Assembly: GCA_030613745.1 (NCBI GenBank)
Contig: JAUWLK010000181.1
Span: 1 to 5,730 of the forward strand
Reading direction: 5' to 3'
Source: Flavobacteriaceae bacterium
GTDB lineage: Bacteria > Bacteroidota > Bacteroidia > Flavobacteriales > Flavobacteriaceae
DNA length: 5,730 nt
The notes beneath the pieces are model-generated. The model was given only the letters and a program-made list of their open reading frames with translations, did no database searches and was not told the DNA's origin. Positions 1 through 5,286 of this stretch are shown here, piece by piece. Positions within the stretch are counted from its first letter, which is position 1. Each line of letters opens with the position of its first letter. Made by a program: the position numbers and the translations under genes.

Positions 1-42
1 TTGTTAGATTTATAGTTAATAAACAAATGATTAAAAAGTTAA

Positions 43-76
43 CAAAAATAACATTAAGTGACCAAATTGTGACCAA
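43..76 (-). promoter_or_regulatory. Candidate leftward promoter with tandem 8-bp repeats
   Basis: Read on the minus strand, TATTTTTG (positions 50 to 43) is a full match to the Bacteroidota -7 box TAnnTTTG, and a TTG lies 23 bases upstream (76 to 74), at the long end of the usual spacing. Two copies of TTGGTCAC (minus strand; plus-strand GTGACCAA at 58-65 and 69-76) start 11 bases apart and cover the -33 side, where an operator could sit. It would drive a gene to the left of the window, which is not visible. AT-rich DNA gives chance matches, so this is a candidate only. Confidence 0.3.
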
Positions 77-117
77 GAATGTGTGGCTATATGCTACAAT
101 CTACTATCAAATTCAAT

Positions 118-149
118 AAAAAAGGAATTACCGTTAAGTAACTCCTTTT
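118..149 (-). terminator. Intrinsic terminator of lysS
   Basis: On the minus strand the RNA folds as AAAAGGA, one A-C type mismatch, then TTAC, loop TTAACG, then GTAA and TCCTTTT: 7 plus 4 base pairs around one mismatch. It runs directly into six T (plus-strand A at 118-123, partly inside the stem). It starts about 40 bases after the lysS stop codon and points the right way. On the plus strand the hairpin is followed by A residues, so leftward termination is the better reading. Confidence 0.65.
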
Positions 150-161
150 AAAAATTATGAG

Positions 162-181
162 ATTCCCGTTTGCACGGGAAT
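162..181. repeat. 20-bp palindrome ATTCCC-N8-GGGAAT (REP-like)
   Basis: ATTCCCGT and ACGGGAAT form a perfect 8-bp stem around the loop TTGC, eight bases past the lysS stop. The flanks (GAG before, GACA after) resemble a palindrome that is often dispersed between genes in bacterial genomes. The spacing also fits the neisserial dRS3 pattern ATTCCC-N8-GGGAAT, but homology is not implied. It may protect the lysS mRNA 3' end or help termination; no T-run follows it directly on either strand. Confidence 0.55.
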
Positions 182-189
182 GACAATTT

Positions 190-1887
190 CTATTCAACAA
201 CCTCTACAAACAAACCTACATCGGTTTTATTTACTTTGGCTAAATTATTCTTAGTCAATTCTTTAATTGCCTTATCCCACTTTTTGTTAGAAAGACCTGA
301 TTCTGTTTTTAAATCATTTAGAAGTGATTCGCTTTTATCTTTTAGTATCTCCAACACTCCTTTTGCTTCTTCACTAAGTGCAATTGTCTTACGTTCCGGT
401 TTCATTTGGGGAAAGAATAAAACCTCTTGAATAGAAGCATTATTGGTCATAAACATCACCAAACGATCAATACCAATACCAATACCTGAAGTTGGAGGCA
501 TACCGTATTCTAGGGCGCGGACAAAATCTGTATCAATAAACATAGCTTCATCATCACCTTTTTCAGATAGTTTTAATTGATCTTGAAAACGTTCTAACTG
601 GTCAATCGGGTCATTTAACTCTGAATAAGCATTTGCCAATTCACTTCCGTTTACCATCAATTCAAAACGCTCGGTTAAATCAGGGTTATCACGATGCTCT
701 TTACAAAGCGGACTCATTTCTTTTGGATAATCTGTAATAAACGTTGGTTGGATATAATGATGTTCACATTTTTCACCAAATAATTCGTCAATCAACTTTC
801 CCTTACCCATAGTTTCATCAATATCAATTCCTACTTTTTTACAAACATTTCGAAGTTCGTCTTCATTCATTCCTGAAACTTCAAAACCTGTATGTATTTT
901 TATAGCTTCTAAAATCGGAACTCTGGCATAAGGTGCTTTAAAATTGATTTTATTTTCGCCAACCATAACTTCGGTAGTTCCGTTAGAATCTAATGCTACT
1001 TTTTCTAATAATTCTTCGGTCATTTCCATCATCCAATTATAATCTTTATAGGCAACATATAATTCCATTATGGTAAACTCTGGGTTATGAGTTCTGTCCA
1101 TTCCTTCGTTTCTAAAATCTTTAGAAAATTCATAAACCGCATCAAAACCACCAACAATCAATCGTTTTAAATACAATTCATTGGCAACACGCAAATACAA
1201 AGGGATATCTAATGCATTGTGATGTGTAATAAATGGACGTGCTGCTGCACCTCCAGGAATAGGCTGTAAAACAGGAGTTTCTACTTCTAAATACCCTCGA
1301 TCATTCAAAAACTGACGTATAGAATTTGTGATCTTGGTTCGTTTGATAAAAGTTTCTTTTACATGATCATTTACCATCAAATCAACATAACGTTGGCGGT
1401 AACGCATTTCGGGATCACTAAAAGCATCATGTATTTTACCATCGGCATCAACTTTTACAATTGGCATTGGTTTTAATGCTTTTGATAAAACTGTTATCTC
1501 TCTTACTTTAATAGAAATTTCTCCTACTTTGGTTTTAAAAACTTCTCCTTTTACACCAATTATATCACCAATATCTAATAGTTTTTTAAAAACCTCATTG
1601 TACATGGTTTTATCATCACCGTGACAAATTTCATCTCTATTGATATAAATTTGCATTCTCCCGGTAGCATCCTTCAATTCAGCAAATGAAGCTTTCCCCA
1701 TAATTCGACGACTCATAATTCTTCCGGCAAGGATAAGCTCTTTTCCTTTTAAATTATCAAAATTTTCAATAATCTCCTTTACTGTAGCTGTAGTTTTAAA
1801 CTGTGCCGCAGGATAAGGGTTTATACCTAGATTTCGTAATTTTTGTAAAGATTCTCTTCGTACAATTTCTTGTTCTGATAATTGCAT
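190..1887 (-). CDS. lysS: Lysine--tRNA ligase (class II LysRS)
   Basis: This 565-residue cytoplasmic enzyme charges tRNA-Lys with lysine using ATP. The N-terminal OB-fold anticodon-binding domain spans about residues 50-140 (AGRIMSRRIMGKASFAELKD region). The class II catalytic core follows, with motif 1 around 195-211 (RGYLEVETPVLQPIPGG), motif 2 around 258-282 (FRNEGMDRTHNPEFT) and motif 3 at 468-480 (GIGIGIDRLVMFM). After the usual end near residue 500 there is a lysine-rich extension of about 65 residues (KKWDKAIKELTKNNL), making it longer than the roughly 505-residue E. coli enzyme. From memory, such tails are common in Bacteroidota LysRS. The ATG at 1887 gives the expected N-terminus (MQLSEQEIVRRE), and the stop is TAG. 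It is transcribed alone and divergently from the yqaE-type cluster. All catalytic motifs are intact. Confidence 0.98.
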   Translation of the reverse strand: MQLSEQEIVRRESLQKLRNLGINPYPAAQFKTTATVKEIIENFDNLKGKELILAGRIMSRRIMGKASFAELKDATGRMQIYINRDEICHGDDKTMYNEVFKKLLDIGDIIGVKGEVFKTKVGEISIKVREITVLSKALKPMPIVKVDADGKIHDAFSDPEMRYRQRYVDLMVNDHVKETFIKRTKITNSIRQFLNDRGYLEVETPVLQPIPGGAAARPFITHHNALDIPLYLRVANELYLKRLIVGGFDAVYEFSKDFRNEGMDRTHNPEFTIMELYVAYKDYNWMMEMTEELLEKVALDSNGTTEVMVGENKINFKAPYARVPILEAIKIHTGFEVSGMNEDELRNVCKKVGIDIDETMGKGKLIDELFGEKCEHHYIQPTFITDYPKEMSPLCKEHRDNPDLTERFELMVNGSELANAYSELNDPIDQLERFQDQLKLSEKGDDEAMFIDTDFVRALEYGMPPTSGIGIGIDRLVMFMTNNASIQEVLFFPQMKPERKTIALSEEAKGVLEILKDKSESLLNDLKTESGLSNKKWDKAIKELTKNNLAKVNKTDVGLFVEVVE

Positions 1888-1989
1888 TGTATATTAGTTT
1901 TTCAATTTATAAATAATAAGGTGTTAATCTCATTTTAAACCTTGAATCCAATAAAAAAATTGACACAAGATTTTAGAGATTAAACAAAT

Positions 1990-2024
1990 ATCCCGCTAAT
2001 TCCGAAAGCTATCGGAAGCGGGAT
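1990..2024. repeat. Bulged REP-like hairpin (ATCCCGCT / AGCGGGAT)
   Basis: ATCCCGCT (1990-1997) pairs with AGCGGGAT (2017-2024), and TCCGA (2001-2005) pairs with TCGGA (2012-2016). This gives 8 plus 5 base pairs, a three-base bulge (AAT) on one side and a six-base loop. It is strikingly GC-rich for its surroundings and has the GCTATCGG core often seen in flavobacterial intergenic palindromes. It has no T-run, so a dispersed repeat or RNA-processing element is more likely than a terminator. Confidence 0.55.
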
Positions 2025-2049
2025 TAGTTCAACCAACATTTTTAAGAGC

Positions 2050-2076
2050 ACTGATTATATCAGTTTCTTAAAACTG
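2050..2076. other. Two overlapping, mutually exclusive hairpins
   Basis: ACTGAT-TAT-ATCAGT (2050-2064) and CAGTTT-CTTA-AAACTG (2061-2076) are each perfect 6-bp stems. They share the bases CAGT, so only one can form at a time. They would lie just after the inferred lysS transcription start. The arrangement resembles a switch, but such short stems also arise by chance in AT-rich DNA. Confidence 0.25.
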
Positions 2077-2094
2077 AGGTTCACTAATAAGATG

Positions 2095-2126
2095 CAAAGA
2101 TACAATGCTTTTCAAGAATAGACAAT
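2095..2126 (-). promoter_or_regulatory. Candidate lysS promoter
   Basis: On the minus strand, TATCTTTG (2102 to 2095) is a full match to TAnnTTTG. ATTG (2126 to 2123) lies upstream with a 20-base spacer, the expected Bacteroidota geometry. Transcription would start near 2088, leaving a leader of about 200 bases before the lysS ATG. No better box was found closer to lysS. Confidence 0.45.
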
Positions 2127-2186
2127 GTAAGATTGAGGCATTAAATGATTCAATGGGTCAACGACTTAATTCATATTGAGAAGATG

Positions 2187-2217
2187 TTTGTGGTATAAAA
2201 TATTTTATCGATTTTTG
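2187..2217 (+). promoter_or_regulatory. Promoter of the yqaE-type/lipoprotein/lipB cluster
   Basis: TTTG (2187-2190), a 19-base spacer and GATTTTTG (2210-2217) fit the Bacteroidota sigma-70-type promoter; only the first base of the TAnnTTTG box differs. Initiation near 2224 would leave a leader of about 17 bases before the ATG at 2241. It lies back to back with the lysS promoter candidate, about 60 bases away. Confidence 0.6.
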
Positions 2218-2240
2218 CATAATAAAATAAACTATTCTAT

Positions 2241-2399
2241 ATGAGTTTTTGGCGAGTACTTTTATCCATATTATTACCTCCTTTAGCTGTTCTTGATAAA
2301 GGTTGCGGTTCTATCATCATTGTTTTTATTCTTACTTTGGCAGGATGGGTACCTGGTGTAATTGCAGCATTGATCATTTTAAACAATCCGAAAAATTAA
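2241..2399 (+). CDS. YqaE/Pmp3 (UPF0057) family small membrane protein
   Basis: This 52-residue protein begins MSFWRVLLSILLPPLAVL and has two hydrophobic segments, about residues 5-18 and 24-47. They are joined by the family signature: LPPLAV at 12-17, then DKGCG at 19-23. The second segment contains GWVPGVIAAL (35-44), the counterpart of the GW-I/V-PG motif of Pmp3 proteins. Members are tiny inner-membrane proteins linked in yeast, plants and bacteria to membrane potential, salt or other envelope stress; the bacterial role is not settled. It is the first gene after a good promoter, and its TAA stop lies four bases before the lipoprotein ATG, which suggests cotranscription. The length is normal for the family and nothing is missing. 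Confidence 0.9.
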   Translation: MSFWRVLLSILLPPLAVLDKGCGSIIIVFILTLAGWVPGVIAALIILNNPKN

Positions 2400-2403
2400 A
2401 ATC

Positions 2404-3150
2404 ATGCAAAAATTAATCAATCTTTTTATCTTTATTTTTATTGCAATTTTATTTTCAAGTTGTGAATTTACAGAAAGAATTAATTTGAATGAAAATGGAA
2501 GTGGTACATACACTTTAAATATGGATATGAGTGCTATGATGCAGGCTATGAAAAAATTGGGTGACTCTACTGATGTTGAAAATGAAAAACCAGAAATTTT
2601 AGATACCATAATGGACTTTAATGACTTTCTGATGGAAAAGAAAGATAGTATTGCCAAACTTCCTAAAGAAGAACAAGAAAAATTGAAAGCATTGAAGGAT
2701 ATGAAGTTACATATTGAAATGAATGAAATTACTGATGTTTTTAATATGGATTTTATTTTCGACTTTAAATCTATTGATGAACTTAAAAATATTCAAGAAA
2801 AAATATCTAAAGGACATTCTCTTAATGAAAAAAAAGAAGACTCCCCATCACCTGAAGCTCCTACCGAAGTAAGGTTTAGCTTTGATGGAAAAAAATTTCA
2901 TCGCATAATTATAGACAAAAACTTAAGTGAAGAAGAAAAAGAAGCCTATAAAAAATCGATGGAACAAAGTGCTTCAATGATGAACGGAAGCTCTTATAAT
3001 ATAGAATATCATTTTCCCAAACCTATAAAAAGTACTACTTATAAAGATGCTACTTTAAGTTTAGATAGAAAAACCTTATACATAAAAACCGATTTAAATA
3101 CCATTACTTCAAATCCAAAATTATTAGATTTTGAAGTCATTTTAGAATAA
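2404..3150 (+). CDS. Putative lipoprotein, function unknown
   Basis: This 248-residue protein starts with a short lysine-containing n-region, a hydrophobic stretch (about 5-17) and a lipobox ending FSSC, so Cys20 should be lipidated and anchor it in the envelope. The mature part opens with ERINLNENGSGTYTLNMDMS (24-43), a strand pattern in which an Asn/Gly turn joins two strands. A charged, coil-prone middle follows (about 45-100 and 125-150, with a PSPEAP linker), then a second beta-rich part (155-248) ending LDFEVILE. The layout recalls LppM-like envelope lipoproteins, but that is inference from pattern alone. It starts four bases after the YqaE-type gene and precedes lipB by 48 bases, so it is probably in the same operon. 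I do not know its function. Confidence 0.85.
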   Translation: MQKLINLFIFIFIAILFSSCEFTERINLNENGSGTYTLNMDMSAMMQAMKKLGDSTDVENEKPEILDTIMDFNDFLMEKKDSIAKLPKEEQEKLKALKDMKLHIEMNEITDVFNMDFIFDFKSIDELKNIQEKISKGHSLNEKKEDSPSPEAPTEVRFSFDGKKFHRIIIDKNLSEEEKEAYKKSMEQSASMMNGSSYNIEYHFPKPIKSTTYKDATLSLDRKTLYIKTDLNTITSNPKLLDFEVILE

Positions 3151-3198
3151 GCCCAACTCTTCTCTAAGGGAAGGACAAAATTCATTTAGCATATAGAA

Positions 3199-3891
3199 AT
3201 GAAAAAAATACAACTTCAAGATATTGGTTTAAAAAATTATAAAGATGCTTGGCAAACTCAAAATGAATTATTCCAAGAAATTATTGCTATCAAGCTAGAA
3301 AACAGAGACAGAGAAGAACAAAAAACCACTCCAAATTATTTTCTATTTACCGAACATCCGCATGTGTACACTTTAGGAAAAAGTGGAAACTTGAACAATT
3401 TATTGCTCAGCGAAAAACAATTGAAAGAAAAAGGAATTTCTTTTTTTAAATCAAACCGAGGATGAGATATTACTTACCATGGTCCGGGACAAATTATTGG
3501 TTATCCGATTATCAATTTAGATTATTTTTTTCCTGATATCCATTTGTATATGCGAAATTTAGAAGAAGTAATTATCAAGACTATAGCCGAGTACGGTTTA
3601 AAAGGTGAAAGAAGCGAAGGGGAAACTGGTGTATGGTTAGATGTAGGCACCCCGTTTGCAAGAAAAATTTGTGCCTTGGGTGTAAGAACTTCTCGTTGGG
3701 TTACCATGCACGGATTTGCTTTAAATGTAAGTACAAATTTGGGTTATTTTGATCATATTATTCCTTGTGGAATTAGAGGTAAAAATATAACTTCTTTAGA
3801 AACCGAACTCAACAGAAAAATTCAACATGAAGAAGTGAAAACTAAAATATTAAAGCACTTTTCTACTATTTTTAAAGCAGAATTTGTGTAA
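3199..3891 (+). pseudogene. lipB: Octanoyltransferase LipB, interrupted by in-frame TGA
   Basis: LipB moves octanoyl groups from acyl carrier protein to lysines of lipoyl domains, the first step of endogenous lipoate synthesis. Read through, this frame gives 230 codons, normal for the family. Codon 89 (3463-3465) is TGA instead of a glycine codon: the motif reads SNRG-stop-DITYHGPGQ where the family has RGG-x-x-T-x-HGPGQ. One base change from GGA explains it. Everything after it is intact and in phase, including the catalytic lysine in ARKICALGVR (codon 156) and the catalytic cysteine in HIIPCGIRG (codon 190), down to the TAA at 3889-3891. The 88-residue truncated product lacks the whole active site, and restart at the ATG at 3550 would lose the HGPG motif. 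Either this is a fresh nonsense mutation, a base-call error, or (least likely) a recoded TGA. It is the last gene of the YqaE-type/lipoprotein cluster. Confidence 0.9.
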
Positions 3892-3955
3892 ATGGTAAAT
3901 GGTAAATGTTAAATGGTAAATGGTAAATGGTAAATGGTAAATGGTAAATGGTAAA
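3889..3955. repeat. Heptamer tandem repeat (TAAATGG)9
   Basis: Nine head-to-tail copies of TAAATGG run from 3889 to 3951, with a partial tenth (TAAA) after them. Only the third copy differs (TAAATGT, 3903-3909). The first three bases of the array are the lipB stop codon, so the array begins exactly where the gene ends. The plus strand reads MVNGKW-stop over and over in one frame, while the minus strand is open in all frames (a rotating TIYHLPF peptide). Low divergence suggests recent slippage expansion. Confidence 0.95.
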
Positions 3956-3999
3956 ATATTGATTATCAATATACAAACAATTTATTTGTAAAATTTTTA
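3956..3999 (+). terminator. Weak AT-rich terminator region after lipB
   Basis: ATATTGAT-T-ATCAATAT (3956-3972) is a near-perfect 17-bp palindrome. TACAAA (3972-3977) pairs with TTTGTA (3985-3990) and is followed by AAATTTTTAT. Both stems are AT-only or nearly so and the T-run is offset, so termination would be weak, possibly in both directions between the convergent genes. Confidence 0.3.
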
Positions 4000-4047
4000 T
4001 AAAAAATAATCAACTATTTTAATATCATTACCCATAAACAAACATCC

Positions 4048-4117
4048 CTTATATTCAACTTTTACATCTTCGCTCTTCGCTACTTTATTCTTACTCCTTG
4101 ATTCTCACTTCATTTCA
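4048..4117 (-). repeat. Degenerate purine-rich heptad array after the NdpA-like gene
   Basis: Read on the minus strand from the TGA stop (4117), ten successive heptads share a pattern. Position 2 is A in eight of ten, position 6 is A in eight of ten, and position 7 is a purine in all ten. Two neighbouring units, CTTCGCT at 4068-4074 and 4075-4081 on the plus strand, are identical. This looks like an older, diverged counterpart of the clean heptamer array at the end of lipB. The call rests on visual alignment. Confidence 0.45.
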
Positions 4118-5164
4118 AGTTTCTTCATTAAAATACACTTTATAGTATTTCATTTTCTTTTCTTCATCATAACCTAATTCTAAATATTCAGAAGAGGCAT
4201 CAGGAGCTTCTACATCTAATTTTATTTGAATATTAGTATCTAGTTTTATTTCGGTTTTTATTTTTTGTTTTTGCTTTTTTACAACAACATCCGAAACATG
4301 AAACTGATTTCTTACCAAAACATCTTTATCACTTTCATATACTTTTTTATAAGCATCAAATTGTTCCTTTTGTTTTTCCTCTTCAAAAACTTCATCTTTA
4401 AAATCATGAATATTTACAGTATCATTCTCTTTTAAATAATCAATAGTTTTTGCTAAAAAGTGACTATGCTCTTGAGTGCCATAATCTGCTTTTAAAACCT
4501 CATTTGAAAAATCCTTACACATTTCCAAATAGGTTTGTGTATGGTTATTCTTATCATCGGCATATTTGATACTTAAAAAGTTTTTGATCCAATATTGTGC
4601 ATCGTAATTGTTATTATCAACACTTAAAACCACATAACCCTCATCATCGGTATAATTTACTATCAAACAACCCTTGTCAATTTTTTTTGTACTAATACCT
4701 TTTTGTACTATCACATCAATGCTTTTTTCATCAACAAAAGTTTGAAAAAAATCTATTTTATTCTCAATTTTAAAAATTCCAATGGCATTAGTATTCACAC
4801 CATCATATTCAATATCTTCAAATAATGCAATGATGACATCACCAGTTTTTATTTGAGCAGAATTAGATTGCTCATACAAATGTGTTACCATATTTTTTGA
4901 TACCTCAACAAATGTATCTTCATCTTGAAAAATGGACTTACAATAATTAAAAATTTCATTCATATTCACATCTGCATGATGATGAAAGCGAAAACTTTCC
5001 GTAACATTTCCAAAAGGATTTAACAAATATGGCAACATCAATTTATAACTATCTTCATCAAAAACTACTGGGTTTTCTGAAAACAAATTACGCGTATTGT
5101 TATATTTATTTCCAATTTTATGAATAATTAGTTTGGGAATACTTGCCTTATTTCTTTTGATCAT
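4115..5164 (-). CDS. NdpA/YejK-family nucleoid-associated protein
   Basis: This 349-residue cytoplasmic protein belongs to the 37-kDa nucleoid-associated family (NA37; E. coli YejK/NdpA), whose enterobacterial member binds DNA and interacts with type II topoisomerases. Family landmarks are KLIIHKIGNK (11-20), LLNPFGN (47-53), the SKNMVTHLYEQSN stretch (89-101), IKTGDVIIALFED (105-117), KIDKGCLIVNY (161-171) and YWIKNFL (191-197). The C-terminus has a lysine-rich stretch (295-308) followed by LDTNIQIKLD, GYDEEKKMKYYKVYFNEE. The ATG at 5164 is preferred over an in-frame TTG at 5188: it matches the usual family start, and the TTG lies upstream of the inferred transcription start. The gene is single and convergent to lipB. 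The TGA stop is followed in frame by seven sense codons and a TAA. No residue seems to be missing. It differs enough from the E. coli protein that I give no symbol. Confidence 0.88.
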   Translation of the reverse strand: MIKRNKASIPKLIIHKIGNKYNNTRNLFSENPVVFDEDSYKLMLPYLLNPFGNVTESFRFHHHADVNMNEIFNYCKSIFQDEDTFVEVSKNMVTHLYEQSNSAQIKTGDVIIALFEDIEYDGVNTNAIGIFKIENKIDFFQTFVDEKSIDVIVQKGISTKKIDKGCLIVNYTDDEGYVVLSVDNNNYDAQYWIKNFLSIKYADDKNNHTQTYLEMCKDFSNEVLKADYGTQEHSHFLAKTIDYLKENDTVNIHDFKDEVFEEEKQKEQFDAYKKVYESDKDVLVRNQFHVSDVVVKKQKQKIKTEIKLDTNIQIKLDVEAPDASSEYLELGYDEEKKMKYYKVYFNEET

Positions 5165-5185
5165 TACGGTATTTTTTAGAGTTTG

Positions 5186-5214
5186 CAATAATACAAAAAC
5201 CTTTAATTTTGAAA
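5186..5214 (-). promoter_or_regulatory. Candidate promoter of the NdpA-like gene
   Basis: On the minus strand, TATTATTG (5193 to 5186) differs from TAnnTTTG at one defined base, and TTTC (5214 to 5211) sits 17 bases upstream as a weak -33 box. Initiation near 5179 would give a leader of about 15 bases to the ATG at 5164. A promoter is expected here, because a strong terminator just upstream isolates the gene. Confidence 0.35.
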
Positions 5215-5218
5215 TAAT

Positions 5219-5256
5219 AAAAAATCTCCTATTTACAAAAATTGTAAACAGAAGAT
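5219..5256 (-). terminator. Strong intrinsic terminator of the right-end gene
   Basis: On the minus strand ATCTTCTGTTTACAA (5256 to 5242) pairs with TTGTAAATAGGAGAT (5238 to 5224). This is a 15-bp stem with only two G-U pairs and a three-base formal loop, followed at once by a run of T (5223 to 5219, plus the last stem base). It begins 31 bases after the TAG of the broken gene at the right end and ends about 55 bases before the NdpA-like ATG. Confidence 0.88.
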
Positions 5257-5286
5257 CTAATTAATCATTCTAAGTGATATTATTTT

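Larger units (their letters stand above)
1888..2240. other. Divergent intergenic region, structured lysS leader
   Basis: No convincing gene lies in these 353 bases. They contain promoter candidates for both flanking transcription units, a strong bulged hairpin (1990-2024) and two mutually exclusive small hairpins (2050-2076). There is also an 8-bp inverted repeat, TTAATCTC at 1924-1931 with GAGATTAA at 1976-1983. If the leftward promoter at 2095-2125 is used, lysS has an untranslated leader of about 200 bases holding all these structures. I recognise no T-box or known riboswitch here. Confidence 0.5.

Noticed and set aside
3..119. Open plus-strand frame of 38 codons entering from the left edge and ending TAA at 117-119, with an internal ATG at 27
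   Set aside because: The peptide has no recognisable motif, is short, and overlaps the promoter candidate. It could be the tail of a gene from outside, but nothing here supports that.
170..430. Plus-strand 86-codon frame over the 3' end of lysS
   Set aside because: It is an antisense shadow of the conserved lysS coding sequence; the composition is that of reversed codons.
1980..2039. Minus-strand 19-codon ORF (ATG at 2039) in the lysS leader, spanning the bulged hairpin, as a possible leader peptide
   Set aside because: It contains no lysine codon, so it does not fit attenuation by lysine supply, and an ORF of this length is expected by chance.
2145..2198. Plus-strand 17-codon ORF before the YqaE-type gene
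   Set aside because: It overlaps the -33 box of the better supported promoter and has no family signal.
2379..2657. Minus-strand 92-codon frame opposite the lipoprotein gene
   Set aside because: Hydrophobic antisense shadow of the signal peptide and AT-rich 5' part of the lipoprotein gene.
3463..3465. Selenocysteine or programmed readthrough at the lipB TGA
   Set aside because: The position is normally Gly, not Cys. I see no bacterial SECIS-like stem just downstream, and no known leaky-stop context.
3522..3707. Minus-strand 61-codon frame opposite lipB
   Set aside because: Antisense shadow of conserved lipB sequence with no motif of its own.
3889..3955. CRISPR array or attachment site
   Set aside because: The repeat unit is seven bases with no spacers and no flanking integrase or cas gene.
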